Shown piece by piece: positions 16,877 to 27,741 of a stretch of 64,000 nt of DNA. The stretch is from Nocardioides jishulii (GTDB lineage: Bacteria; Actinomycetota; Actinomycetes; Propionibacteriales; Nocardioidaceae): NCBI RefSeq assembly GCF_006007965.1, contig NZ_CP040748.1, forward strand, positions 2,356,001-2,420,000, given 5' to 3'. The first letter of the stretch is position 1. Each line of letters begins with the position of its first letter. A program made the position numbers and the translations under genes. The notes beneath the pieces were generated by a model. That model saw only the letters and a list, made by a program, of their open reading frames with translations, was not told where the DNA came from and did no database searches.

Positions 16877-17656
16877 TCAGTGGCCGACGAACTCGGCCTT
16901 GCCCGGGCCCTGCTCGACGAAGGAGTCCATGCCGATCTGGCGGTCGGCCGTCGCGAAGAGCGCGGCGAACTGCTGGCGCTCGATCTCCAGGCCGGTCTCG
17001 AGGTCGGTCTCGATGCCGCGGTCGATCGACTCCTTGGCGGCGCGCAGCGCCAGGGTCGCCCCCTTGGTGAACTGCGAGGCCCACGCGACGGCCTGGCTGT
17101 AGACCTCGTCGGCAGGGACGACGCGGTCCACCAGGCCGATGGCCAGCGCCTCGTCGGCCTTCACGAAGCGGCCGGTGAAGATCAGGTCCTTGGCCTTCGC
17201 CGGACCGACCAGTCGGGTCAGTCGCTGGGTGCCGCCGGCGCCGGGGATGATGCCCAGCAGGATCTCGGGCTGGCCCAGGACCGCGTTCTCGGCCGCGAAG
17301 CGCACGTCGGCGCAGAGCGCCAGCTCGCAGCCGCCGCCCAGGGCGTAGCCGTTGACCGCAGCCACCACCGGCTTGGGGATGCGCGTGAGGGCGGAGAGCG
17401 AGGACTGGAGGCCGGCGGAGCGCTTGACCATGTCGGCGTGCGACATCTGGGCCATCTCCTTGACGTCGGCACCGGCAGCGAAGACGCGCTCGCCACCCCA
17501 GATGACCACGGCCTTGACGTCGTCGCGATCGGTCGCCTCGAGGGCGGCGGCGCGGATCTCCTCCTGGACCTGCTGGTCGAGGGCGTTCATCTTCGGCCGG
17601 TCCAGCCGGATGGTCCCGACACCCTCGTTGACCTGAAGACTGACGAACTCACCCAT
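16877..17656 (-). CDS. Enoyl-CoA hydratase/isomerase (crotonase family)
   Basis: Hydrates 2-enoyl-CoA to 3-hydroxyacyl-CoA in beta-oxidation or related pathways. The 259 residues show the oxyanion-hole segment FAAGADVKEMA, and both acidic catalytic residues in ALGGGCELAL and GQPEILLGIIPGAGGTQRL, so it should be an active hydratase of the short-chain type. AGGAG precedes the ATG. It may supply crotonyl-CoA turnover for the ethylmalonyl-CoA genes further right, though nothing links them directly. It probably forms a short operon with the small membrane protein downstream. Confidence 0.95.
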   Translation of the reverse strand: MGEFVSLQVNEGVGTIRLDRPKMNALDQQVQEEIRAAALEATDRDDVKAVVIWGGERVFAAGADVKEMAQMSHADMVKRSAGLQSSLSALTRIPKPVVAAVNGYALGGGCELALCADVRFAAENAVLGQPEILLGIIPGAGGTQRLTRLVGPAKAKDLIFTGRFVKADEALAIGLVDRVVPADEVYSQAVAWASQFTKGATLALRAAKESIDRGIETDLETGLEIERQQFAALFATADRQIGMDSFVEQGPGKAEFVGH

Positions 17657-17800
17657 GACTTCTCCTGCAGCTCTGGTCGGCCGCCGCTCGGCAGTGAACG
17701 GCTGTGGGGCCGGAGCCTATCCATGCGGCGAGCGCCCTCCGGCCGGGGCTCCACCACCCCAGGGGGGTGTGACGACCGGCGAGGAGGGGTAGTGGGGGGC

Positions 17801-18325
17801 ATGGCCATCTCACGTCGCATCGCCCGTCCCCTGCTCAGCAGTGCCTTCATCGCCACCAGCGTGCAGGTGCTGAAGGACCCCGGTCCTGCCGCCGACAACC
17901 TGCGCGCCTGGAGCGACCGGGTCGTTCCCGCCGCCCGGGCGCAGGGCATCCCGCTCCCCCAGGACCCCGCCGTGCTCGCCCGCGCCGCCGCCGCCGTCCA
18001 GCTCGCCGCAGCCGGCGCCCTCGCCCTCGGCAAGGCACCCCGGCTCTCGGCCGTCCTCCTCACCGCTGCCCTGGCGCCGAACGCACTGGCTTCCAGCCCG
18101 TTGAACCCCACCTTGGACTCGGCCAGCCGCGAGCGCAACGTGGTCGAGACGGCGAAGAACGCCAGCCTCCTCGGCGGACTGCTGCTCGCCACCGTCGACA
18201 CCGAGGGTCGCCCCGGGATCGCCTGGCGCGCGCGTCGCGCCGCCCGCGATGCCAAGCGACAGGCGCGCCACCTGACCAAGGAGGCCAAGCTCGAGACGCG
18301 CCTGGCGGGCAAGTCGCTGACCTGA
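17801..18325 (+). CDS. DoxX-like membrane protein
   Basis: Protein of 174 residues resembling the DoxX/SURF4-like family: RIARPLLSSAFIATSVQVLKDP near the start (shown as residues about 5-26), hydrophobic helices around AAAAVQLAAAGALALGKAPR and LSAVLLTAALAPNALA, and a highly basic C-terminal tail rich in Arg and Lys. DoxX-like proteins are associated with membrane redox and oxidative stress systems. The ATG at 17801 follows a GA-rich ribosome-binding region. It is a single plus-strand gene between the minus-strand hydratase and the Nudix gene 43 bases on. Confidence 0.72.
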   Translation: MAISRRIARPLLSSAFIATSVQVLKDPGPAADNLRAWSDRVVPAARAQGIPLPQDPAVLARAAAAVQLAAAGALALGKAPRLSAVLLTAALAPNALASSPLNPTLDSASRERNVVETAKNASLLGGLLLATVDTEGRPGIAWRARRAARDAKRQARHLTKEAKLETRLAGKSLT

Positions 18326-18368
18326 GGCATCACAGGGCTGACCACCAGCGCGTGGCTATCGTGAGCGC

Positions 18369-19169
18369 GTGACCCTTCCGCCGAGCCTCTCCACCACCCG
18401 TCCCGGCGTGGCGCGCGTCTGGTGGCCGGCCGACCTGGTCGAGTCCGGTTTCCGCGAGGCGACGGCCTTCGTGGCCGCCCTGGTCGCGCGCGGACTCCAC
18501 GACCACGGGCGGGTGGAGGCGTGGATCGACCCCGCGGACGAGACCGCGCAGCGCATCGCCACCTGGGCCGGGCTCCAGCGTGAGGGCATCCTGCGTGGCG
18601 GCTACGTCGAGGACGGCCAGTACCACGACCGCATCATGTATGCCCGCCTCGCCACCGACCCCCCGATCAGTGAGCCCGGCGGCTTCCGCGCGCTGCTCAA
18701 CTCGTTCCTGCCGCGCAAGCGGGCGATCAGCCAGTTGTTGATGCGCGACTCGCAGGACCGCGTCCTGATGTGCGAGCTCACCTACAAGCCGGACTGGGAC
18801 CTGCCCGGCGGGGTGATCGAGGTGGGGGAGTCCCCCGCCGCCGGCGTCACCCGCGAGATCGACGAGGAGTGCGGCATCCACGTGCCGGCCGGCCCCCTGC
18901 TGGTGACGGACTGGCTCCCCGCCTGGAGCGGCTGGGACGACGCGCTGTGCCTGGTCTTCGACGGCGGCGTCCACGATGACGACCTGCCCCGTCACCTCAC
19001 GCTGGAGGCGCGGGAGATCCGTGCAGTGCGGTTCTGCACCCTCGACGAGATCCGTGCCCACTGCGCCGAGTTCACGACTCGTCGCGTCGAGGCGGCACTG
19101 GCTGGAGTGCGGGCCGGAGCCACCTACACCGAGTCCGGGCGCCCTTCGTCACCCACCGAATCTGAGTGA
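18369..19169 (+). CDS. Fusion of a GNAT-like N-terminus with a Nudix hydrolase
   Basis: 266 residues from a GTG start. Residues about 1-95 resemble the C-terminal half of a GNAT acetyltransferase (AWIDPADETAQRIATWAGLQ, then REGILRGGY and HDRIMYARL). Residues about 115-250 form a Nudix domain with a perfect box: G-x5-E-x7-REIDEECGI, beginning GGVIEVGES. The Nudix part should cleave a nucleoside diphosphate linked to another group. The GNAT part lacks the acetyl-CoA P-loop region in full, so it may be a remnant or binding module. Substrate unknown. Confidence 0.85.
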   Translation: MTLPPSLSTTRPGVARVWWPADLVESGFREATAFVAALVARGLHDHGRVEAWIDPADETAQRIATWAGLQREGILRGGYVEDGQYHDRIMYARLATDPPISEPGGFRALLNSFLPRKRAISQLLMRDSQDRVLMCELTYKPDWDLPGGVIEVGESPAAGVTREIDEECGIHVPAGPLLVTDWLPAWSGWDDALCLVFDGGVHDDDLPRHLTLEAREIRAVRFCTLDEIRAHCAEFTTRRVEAALAGVRAGATYTESGRPSSPTESE

Positions 19170-19265
19170 GCCAACGCCCTCCGAGGGCCGTCGGCACCCG
19201 CTTCGGCGATCTCAGATCCCCACCCAGCACTTCCGGTCGGGAAGTGTCTGAGGTTTCATTGGCCC

Positions 19266-21932
<2,667 letters not shown>

Positions 21933-21962
21933 GCCCGCCGGCACTGACTGACCGCCCACGCA

Positions 21963-21999
21963 CACGGGGCGCCGACCCACACCGGGTCGGCGCCCCGTG
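21963..21999. terminator. Bidirectional terminator between ppdK and the thioredoxin-fold gene
   Basis: Perfect 16-bp inverted repeat (21963-21978 and 21984-21999) with a 5-base loop between convergent genes. Confidence 0.88.
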
Positions 22000-22017
22000 G
22001 CGCGTAGGGGGCGCCGC

Positions 22018-22986
22018 TCAGAACAGGGCGGAGGCCAGGTTCTGACGACCCCGCAGGACGCGGGGGTCGTCGTTGCCGACGGCGCCGAAGAGCGTCACGA
22101 GGTGGTCGCGCGCCTTCGTACGCTCGTCCCCGCTGGTGCGGCGCACGACCTCGACGAGTCGGGCGAAGGCGTCCTCGACGTGTCCGCCGAGCATGTCCAG
22201 GTCGGCCACCATGATCTGCGCGTCGAGGTCGTCCGGTGCGTCGGCGGCAGCCCGGCGGGCCGCCTGGAGGTCCACGCCCTGGGTCCGCTGCAGGAGCTTC
22301 GCCATCGCCAGGCCGGCGGCCGCCTCGGCGTCGGCCGGGTTGGCGTCCACCAGCTTCTGGTACTCCGCGACCGCGCGGTCGATGTCACCCTCCTCGAGCG
22401 CGTCCTGGGCGGCGGCGTAGCGGGGGTCTGCTGCCGGGACACCCTCCTCGTCGACCACGACCGTGCTGCGCGGCTGGTGTCGGCCCGTGATGCCCTGGGT
22501 GGTGAGCTGCTGGGCCACCTGGGTGAGCGCCGGGCGCAGCTGGTCGATCGGGGCGACGTCCTGGAAGAGCGGCATCGGCCTGCCGTCCACGACCGCGACC
22601 ACGAAGGGGATGCTCGGGATCTGCATGGCCTGGGCGATCTGGGGGACGGCCTCGACGTCGACGAGCCCGACGAGGAAGCGCCCCTCGAACTCGTCGGAGA
22701 GCGTCTGCATGTCAGCGGCCAGCTGCGCACTCTCGGGCATCCGCGACGGGGAGAAGAAGACCAGGAGGACCGGGGCCGTCATGGACGCCTCCAGGACGGC
22801 CTGGAAGTTCTGCTCGTCGGCCGACACGGAGTACGCCGTGCCGCCCCCCGCGGTGCTCGCGGACTGGCCGGCGGGCTGGCCACCGGACTGGGCGACGGGC
22901 GGGCCTGCGGGAGTGCTGGAAGAAGCCGGACGCTTCAGTGCAGAGAGGTCGTAGGCACCGGGACGGGAGAACGGCTGCTGGCTCAT
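22018..22986 (-). CDS. Thioredoxin-fold/TPR co-chaperone-like protein without a CxxC (CnoX/YbbN-like)
   Basis: About 322 residues. The N-terminus SRPGAYDLSALKRP is typical of actinobacterial YbbN-like proteins and is followed by a low-complexity linker. The thioredoxin fold spans about 55-165 (APVLLVFFSPSRMPES, then IPSIPFVVAVVDGRP). The usual CxxC is replaced by SRMPES, with no cysteines at all. The C-terminal half has tetratricopeptide-like helices. E. coli CnoX is a stress chaperone lacking oxidoreductase activity, so a holdase role is plausible. The start at 22986 matches the family N-terminus; there is no clear ribosome site and a GTG at 23013 is possible. Confidence 0.85.
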   Translation of the reverse strand: MSQQPFSRPGAYDLSALKRPASSSTPAGPPVAQSGGQPAGQSASTAGGGTAYSVSADEQNFQAVLEASMTAPVLLVFFSPSRMPESAQLAADMQTLSDEFEGRFLVGLVDVEAVPQIAQAMQIPSIPFVVAVVDGRPMPLFQDVAPIDQLRPALTQVAQQLTTQGITGRHQPRSTVVVDEEGVPAADPRYAAAQDALEEGDIDRAVAEYQKLVDANPADAEAAAGLAMAKLLQRTQGVDLQAARRAAADAPDDLDAQIMVADLDMLGGHVEDAFARLVEVVRRTSGDERTKARDHLVTLFGAVGNDDPRVLRGRQNLASALF

Positions 22987-23129
22987 GCGGACATTGTCGC
23001 GGATGCTGACCACCGCGTGTCCAGAGGTCTCCCCACGACGCTGTCGACGGATGGTCCAGACACTTACCGTCAGGGGTGCCGGATAGTGGTCACGAACTTC
23101 CCCCGGCCGGTTCGCAAGTGGTACAAACC

Positions 23130-23161
23130 ATGGGTCCGCTTACTGCCGCAAGCGGACCCAT
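23130..23161 (+). promoter_or_regulatory. Stable hairpin in the leader of the SDR gene
   Basis: Perfect 12-bp inverted repeat (23130-23141 and 23150-23161) with an 8-base loop, 60 bases before the SDR start. A second, weaker hairpin with arms CGACAG/CTGTCG follows near 23172-23192. It lies between divergent genes, so it is not an ordinary gene-end terminator; an attenuator or mRNA-stabilising element is possible. Confidence 0.45.
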
Positions 23162-23220
23162 CTCGACCGGTGCGACAGCCTGAGCAACTGTCGTCCGTGA
23201 GTTCCGTGGGGGAGACATCT

Positions 23221-23961
23221 GTGATCGACGTCGGTTTTGACTTCACCGGCCGCCACGTCCTCGTGACGGGCGGCACGCGGGGCCTCGGCCTCGCCGTGGC
23301 CCAGGCATTCACCGAGGCCGGCGCACGAGTGTCCGTCACCGGCACGAAGATCCTCCCGTCCCTCTACGACGCCGACCTCTCCCGGTTCGACTACCACCAG
23401 CTCCAGCTGGCGAGCAACGACGCGATCGAGTCCTTCGCCGAGCGCATCGGCGCGGTCGACGTCCTGGTCAACGCCGCCGGGGCCCGACTGGCCTCCACCA
23501 TGGACGAGCACGAGCGTGAGTTCCTGTGCCACTCGGCGCGCCTGGGCTTCGTGGGGCCCCAGCGCCTCACCCAGCAGCTGCGTCAGCGCATCTGCTCCTC
23601 CACGGCGCCGGGCGGAGGCGCTGTCGTGCACACCCGCTCCACGCTCTCCTGGCTCGAGCTGACCCAGACCACCACCGACGCCGAGAACGAGCTGCGCGCC
23701 CAGACCGCCCAGGCCGGTCGCGCCTGGTCCCGCTACGGCGCCCGCGTCAACACGGTGCTCACCCCGTCCCGGGTGACCGTGCCCAGCCAGCAACGCCTCG
23801 CCACGCCTCCGGTGAACGACCACGCCGGTGCCGTGCTCACGCGCCCTCGGGCCGTGCCCGAGGTCAACGTCGGCGAGGTGGCGACCATCACCATGTTCCT
23901 TGCCAGCACCGGCGCTGCTGCCCTCAGCGGGCAGACGATCCACGCCACCGTGCGTCGCTGA
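23221..23961 (+). CDS. SDR-fold protein lacking the catalytic Tyr-x3-Lys motif
   Basis: 246 residues from a GTG with GGGGGAG 6 bases upstream. The cofactor-binding part is intact: LVTGGTRGLGLAVAQAF (glycine motif), DVLVNAAG, and the late YGARVNTVLTPSR segment. The expected Ser and YxxxK catalytic residues are absent: that zone reads TLSWLELTQTTTDAENELRA. It therefore looks like an SDR-fold protein that binds NAD(P) but is catalytically altered, for example a regulator or a scaffold, or an enzyme using other residues. It is a single-gene unit with a structured leader. Confidence 0.85.
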   Translation: MIDVGFDFTGRHVLVTGGTRGLGLAVAQAFTEAGARVSVTGTKILPSLYDADLSRFDYHQLQLASNDAIESFAERIGAVDVLVNAAGARLASTMDEHEREFLCHSARLGFVGPQRLTQQLRQRICSSTAPGGGAVVHTRSTLSWLELTQTTTDAENELRAQTAQAGRAWSRYGARVNTVLTPSRVTVPSQQRLATPPVNDHAGAVLTRPRAVPEVNVGEVATITMFLASTGAAALSGQTIHATVRR

Positions 23962-23972
23962 CGGCCGCTGCG

Positions 23973-24017
23973 CTCAGTTGGGTCGGGGTCCCGCTCTCCT
24001 CAGTTGGGACGGGGTCC
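23973..24017. repeat. Short tandem duplication at the 3' end of the PH-domain gene
   Basis: A 19-bp segment (CTCAGTTGGG followed by T/A-CGGGGTCC) occurs at 23973-23991 and 23999-24017 with one mismatch. The second copy encodes the last codons and stop of the minus-strand gene 24000-24521; the first is a non-coding duplicate downstream. Confidence 0.65.
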
Positions 24018-24521
24018 TCGGAGACCGGCCCGTTGGACGACGCGCTGGATCGCCTGGTCGCGGTCGTTGGGCCGGCTGACGAACTTGATGTCGCGCAGGC
24101 CCTGCTCCTGGGCAGCGGACTCGAAGCAGAAGTGGCCGTAGCCGAAGATCCGCCCCACGAAGGGCTTGGTCACCGTGATGTCGAGGATGCGCGACAGCGG
24201 CATGGTGGCGGCCTGTCGGTCGAACACGCCCTTCACCCGGAAGACGCGCATGTTCGTGATGACGAACCTGTCCATGTGCTCCCGCAGGGCCAACCAGCCG
24301 GCGTGCCCCCACAGGGCCAGCCACACGAGCATCGGTACCCAGCCGATGTCGGCCCGGACGAAGGGCACCGTCAGCAGCACGAGCCCACCGAGCGCGAGCT
24401 CCAGCGCGGCGCGGGTGTACGCAGCCCAGTGGTGACGCACCTCGTCGACCACCACCTCGCCCTCCTCACGCAGGAGGTACTGACCGATGTCAGGGTCGAG
24501 AAAGCCGGAGACCAGACCCAT
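24000..24521 (-). CDS. Membrane protein with bacterial PH domain (bPH2/YdbS-like)
   Basis: 173 residues. Two transmembrane helices (AALELALGGLVLLTVPFV and VPMLVWLALWGHAGWLAL) precede a bacterial PH-like domain of about 80 residues (RFVITNMRVFRVKGVFDRQ, MPLSRILDITVTKP, FGYGHFCFES), the usual YdbS/DUF304 arrangement. These proteins sit in the membrane with the PH domain in the cytoplasm; function is poorly known. ATG 24521 is chosen; a GTG one codon earlier is possible. It may be co-transcribed with the 56-residue membrane protein upstream (26-base gap). Confidence 0.88.
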   Translation of the reverse strand: MGLVSGFLDPDIGQYLLREEGEVVVDEVRHHWAAYTRAALELALGGLVLLTVPFVRADIGWVPMLVWLALWGHAGWLALREHMDRFVITNMRVFRVKGVFDRQAATMPLSRILDITVTKPFVGRIFGYGHFCFESAAQEQGLRDIKFVSRPNDRDQAIQRVVQRAGLRGPRPN

Positions 24522-24547
24522 CACTCACCCCGTCACCACGGCGTGCC

Positions 24548-24718
24548 TCACAGGAGGGCGGTGAAGAAGTCGAGCAGCGCCTGGAAGAGCTGGATCAGCA
24601 GCTGCCACACGTTCGAGAAGAGGGACTCGCCCGAGTCAGCCAGGCTCGTGGGGTCGGAGAACATCCAGTAGAGGAGGAATCCGACCAGGAGGACGAGAAG
24701 CACCTTCTTGGCGTTCAT
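24548..24718 (-). CDS. 56-residue single-span membrane protein
   Basis: Begins MNAKKVLLVLLVGFLLYWMF, a clear N-terminal membrane segment with positive start, followed by DPTSLADSGESLFSN and an amphipathic helix to the C-terminus. A GGAG site lies 9 bases before the ATG. It precedes the PH-domain membrane protein on the same strand and may act with it. Family not recognised. Confidence 0.7.
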   Translation of the reverse strand: MNAKKVLLVLLVGFLLYWMFSDPTSLADSGESLFSNVWQLLIQLFQALLDFFTALL

Positions 24719-24845
24719 GGTCGAAGCTCCGTCCGAGATCAGGTCACAGGTCCCGACATTGGTACCAGTCACGCACCGACAAACCGCGCAGGCACACCAT
24801 GCGCGGCGCGACTTCCCCAACTTTCGCTGGCCAGCCCGAACCCGC

Positions 24846-25817
24846 TCAGTGGTCGAGCAGCTGACCTGCCGCCGCATGGGGGTCGAGCCGTCCCGCCACG
24901 ACGCGGCTGGCCAGGTCGGTCAGCACCCCGCGCTCCCCCACGCTCCCCCAACGGCGGCGCATGGTCTCCAGGGCGATCGCCTCGATCTCCCGCTGCGCCC
25001 GTGCAGTGCGGCGGCGCGCCAGCTCACCGGACTCCTCCAGCCACGTACGGTGCTCGGCCAGCTTGACCACGACCTCGGGCACGCCCTCGCCCGACCGCGC
25101 GACGGCCTTGAGGACCGGGCGTCGCCACGAGCCCTCCGGTCGCTCCGTGTGCGAGAGCATCGTGCGCAGCTCGCGGCGTACGGTGTCGGCGCCGTCACGG
25201 TCGGCCTTGTTGACCACGTAGAGATCACCGATCTCCAGGATCCCGGCCTTCGCTGCCTGGATCCCGTCCCCCATCCCCGGCGCGAGCAGCACCACGGTCG
25301 TGTCGGCCAGGCCAGCGATCTCGACCTCACTCTGGCCCACGCCCACGGTCTCCACCAGGACGGTGTCGAACCCGACGGCGTCGAGCACCCGCACCGCCTG
25401 GGGCGCGGCCCACGACAGGCCGCCGAGGTGGCCGCGCGAGGCCATCGAGCGGATGTAGACGTCCGGGTCACCGGCGTGGTCGCCCATGCGTACGCGGTCA
25501 CCCAGGAGCGCGCCGCCGGAGAAGGGCGACGAGGGGTCGACGGCGAGGACGGCGACGCGCTGCCCCTGGCGGCGCAGCTCGCCGACGAGCGCGTTGGTCG
25601 AGGTCGACTTGCCCACTCCCGGAGATCCCGTCAGTCCGACGACGTGGGCGCGCCCCCAGTACGGGGCGAGCGCCGTCATCACCTCGTGCAGCAGCGGCGA
25701 GGCGTCCTCGACCAGCGTGAGCAACCGCGCAATCGCGGCGGGCTGCCCCTCGCGGGCCCGGGAGACGAGATCGGGGACCGACACCTCGCGGCGTCGGCCC
25801 CCGGTCCGTGCGTCCAT
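24846..25817 (-). CDS. meaB: Methylmalonyl-CoA mutase-associated GTPase MeaB
   Basis: MeaB is the G3E-family chaperone that guards B12 cofactor loading of acyl-CoA mutases (methylmalonyl-CoA and ethylmalonyl-CoA mutase). The 323 residues show the P-loop GLTGSPGVGKST, the Walker B region DTVLVETVGVGQSEVEIA, and VVNKADRDGAD as the base-recognition NKAD. The start at 25817 lies 8 bases after the thiolase stop codon, so the two are co-transcribed. A partner mutase, meaA, lies at 38391-40400. The neighbourhood meaB-thiolase-mce agrees with the order I recall from Streptomyces. Confidence 0.96.
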   Translation of the reverse strand: MDARTGGRRREVSVPDLVSRAREGQPAAIARLLTLVEDASPLLHEVMTALAPYWGRAHVVGLTGSPGVGKSTSTNALVGELRRQGQRVAVLAVDPSSPFSGGALLGDRVRMGDHAGDPDVYIRSMASRGHLGGLSWAAPQAVRVLDAVGFDTVLVETVGVGQSEVEIAGLADTTVVLLAPGMGDGIQAAKAGILEIGDLYVVNKADRDGADTVRRELRTMLSHTERPEGSWRRPVLKAVARSGEGVPEVVVKLAEHRTWLEESGELARRRTARAQREIEAIALETMRRRWGSVGERGVLTDLASRVVAGRLDPHAAAGQLLDH

Positions 25818-25825
25818 CGGTGCGA

Positions 25826-27019
25826 TCAGGCCTTCGGGACCCGGATGATCAGGGCGTCGCCCTGGCCACCGCCACCACACAGGGCAGCGGCGCCGATGCC
25901 ACCGCCGCGGCGCTGGAGCTCGAGGGCGAGGTGCAGCACGATCCGCGCACCCGACATGCCCACGGGGTGTCCCAGGGCGATGGCGCCACCGTTGACGTTG
26001 ACCTTCTCCTCGTCGACACCCAGCTCACGGGCCGAGGAGATGCCGACGGCGGCGAAGGCCTCGTTGATCTCGAAGAGGTCGATGTCCTGGGCGGTGATGC
26101 CCTCCTTCTCCACGGCCTTGGCGATCGCCGCGGCAGGCTGCAGCTGCAGCGTGGAGTCGGGGCCGGCCACCTGGCCCGAGGCGCCGATCTCGGCGATCCA
26201 GGTCAGGCCCAGCTCCTCGGCCTTGGCCTTGCTCATCACCACGACGGCGGCGGCGCCGTCGGAGATCTGCGAGGCGGTGCCGGCGGTGATGGTGCCCTCC
26301 TTGCTGAAGGCGGGGCGGAGCTTGGCCAACGAGTCGGCGGTGGTGTCGCCACGTACGCCCTCGTCGTGGGCGACCTCGATGTCGCCCTTGCGGCTGCGCA
26401 CGGTGACGGGGACGATCTCGTCGTCGAAGACGCCGTTCTTCTGCGCCTCGGCGGCCAGGCGGTGGCTCCGGGCGGCGAACTCGTCCTGCTCCTGGCGGGT
26501 GAGGTTCTGGGCCGCGGCGTTGCACTCCTCCGTGAGGAGACCCATCGCCTGGTTGGTGAACTGGTCGAAGAGGGCGTCGTAGGCCATCGAGTCGACCAGC
26601 GCGGTGTCGCCGTACTTGAAGCCCTCGCGGGACTTGGGCAGCAGGTGCGGGGCCTGGGTCATCGACTCCATGCCACCGGCGACGACGATCTCGTGCTCAC
26701 CGGCGCGGATCAGCTGGTCGGCCAGCGCGATGGCGTTGATGCCCGAGAGGCAGACCTTGTTGATGGTCAGGGCGGGCACAGCCATCGGGACACCACCCTT
26801 GACCGCGGCCTGGCGGGCGGTGATCTGGCCGGCGCCAGCCTGGATCACGTGGCCCATGATCACGTACTCGACCTGCTCGCCCGAGACGCCGGCCTTCTCC
26901 AGGGCCCCCGCGATGGCGACGCCACCCAGGTCTGCTGCGGACTGGTCCTTGAGACCTCCGAGCAGACGGCCGATCGGGGTGCGCGCGCCGGCGACGATGA
27001 CAGAAGTGGTGCCTGACAT
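25826..27019 (-). CDS. Acetyl-CoA C-acetyltransferase (thiolase)
   Basis: Condenses two acetyl-CoA to acetoacetyl-CoA or cleaves 3-ketoacyl-CoA. The 397 residues have the acyl-accepting Cys in [11 protein letters not shown], and the active-site His and second Cys in [16 protein letters not shown] and [18 protein letters not shown] lies upstream of the ATG. Next to mce and ccrA it most likely makes acetoacetyl-CoA as the first step of the ethylmalonyl-CoA pathway, though a general beta-oxidation role is also possible. Confidence 0.96.
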   Translation of the reverse strand: MSGTTSVIVAGARTPIGRLLGGLKDQSAADLGGVAIAGALEKAGVSGEQVEYVIMGHVIQAGAGQITARQAAVKGGVPMAVPALTINKVCLSGINAIALADQLIRAGEHEIVVAGGMESMTQAPHLLPKSREGFKYGDTALVDSMAYDALFDQFTNQAMGLLTEECNAAAQNLTRQEQDEFAARSHRLAAEAQKNGVFDDEIVPVTVRSRKGDIEVAHDEGVRGDTTADSLAKLRPAFSKEGTITAGTASQISDGAAAVVVMSKAKAEELGLTWIAEIGASGQVAGPDSTLQLQPAAAIAKAVEKEGITAQDIDLFEINEAFAAVGISSARELGVDEEKVNVNGGAIALGHPVGMSGARIVLHLALELQRRGGGIGAAALCGGGGQGDALIIRVPKA

Positions 27020-27144
27020 GAGTGGGGCCCTCCTTGGATCCGAACAGATGAGGTGAGCCTAGACCCCGCCTCCCCGAGGCCGGGCGATGTCCCGGATGTG
27101 GACCCGCCGACGGCCCTCGTGGGCGTCGGGTGACCATGGTGGGC

Positions 27145-27591
27145 ATGACTGTGCAGATCCCCTCCCACCTGTTCACCGCGATCGACCACGTGGGCATCGC
27201 CGTTCCCGACCTCGACGAGGCCATCGCCTTCTACCGCGACGTCTTCGGCATGGAGGTCGCCCACTCCGAGACGAATGAGGAGCAGGGCGTGCGCGAGGCC
27301 ATGGTGGCCGTCGCGGACTCCGGCTCCTTCATCCAGCTCCTGGCGCCGCTCAACGCCGAGTCCACGATCGCCAAGTTCCTCGACCGCTCGGGCCCGGGCC
27401 TGCAGCAGCTCGCCTACCGCGTGACCGACGTGGAGGCCGTGAGCGAGATCCTGCGCAGCCGCGGCGTACGCCTGCTGTACGACGCCCCCAAGCGCGGCAC
27501 GGCCAACTCCCGGATCAACTTCGTGCACCCGAAGGATGCCGGCGGCGTCCTGGTGGAGCTCGTCGAGCCGGCTGCCGACGCCGACCACTGA
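27145..27591 (+). CDS. mce: Methylmalonyl-CoA/ethylmalonyl-CoA epimerase
   Basis: Vicinal-oxygen-chelate enzyme of about 148 residues that epimerises (2S)- and (2R)-methylmalonyl-CoA and, in this pathway, ethylmalonyl-CoA. Family residues are visible: AIDHVGIAVPDLDEAIAFYR with a metal His, LQQLAYRVTDVE, and INFVHPKDAGGVLVELVEP with the last metal His and Glu. The start at 27145 is chosen because the preceding ATG and GTG codons lack spacing for a ribosome site; the real start could be 27130 or 27136. It is divergent from the thiolase gene and 150 bases before ccrA. Confidence 0.94.
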   Translation: MTVQIPSHLFTAIDHVGIAVPDLDEAIAFYRDVFGMEVAHSETNEEQGVREAMVAVADSGSFIQLLAPLNAESTIAKFLDRSGPGLQQLAYRVTDVEAVSEILRSRGVRLLYDAPKRGTANSRINFVHPKDAGGVLVELVEPAADADH

Positions 27592-27687
27592 CGCACGCAC
27601 GTCGCAGTTCGCACGGCTCCCACGGAGCAGGAACCGTGCCTGCCCCGGCGGGGCCGTGTGAACTGTCGCACACCTCTTCCCGTGGAG

Positions 27688-27703
27688 GTTACTGACACGT
27701 AAC
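27688..27703. promoter_or_regulatory. Palindrome GTTAC-N6-GTAAC upstream of ccrA
   Basis: Perfect 5-bp arms with a 6-bp spacer; extended to AGGTTAC/GTAACCT it is a 7-bp perfect inverted repeat. It lies 39-54 bases before the ccrA start codon, where a repressor would overlap the promoter. Same motif as at 15361, 16420 and 36067. Confidence 0.6.
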
Positions 27704-27741
27704 CTTCACCGGAACGCCCTTGATCCTCCTAGGAGAGCCCC

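Noticed and set aside
15491..17800. Upstream part of a 944-codon plus-strand ORF
   Set aside because: It runs antisense through secreted protein B and the hydratase. Only the last 174 codons (from 17801) are a real gene.
27606..27664. Imperfect inverted repeat between mce and ccrA as a terminator
   Set aside because: The 14-bp arms have two mismatches and a long loop; no T tract. Possible mce terminator, but too weak to list.
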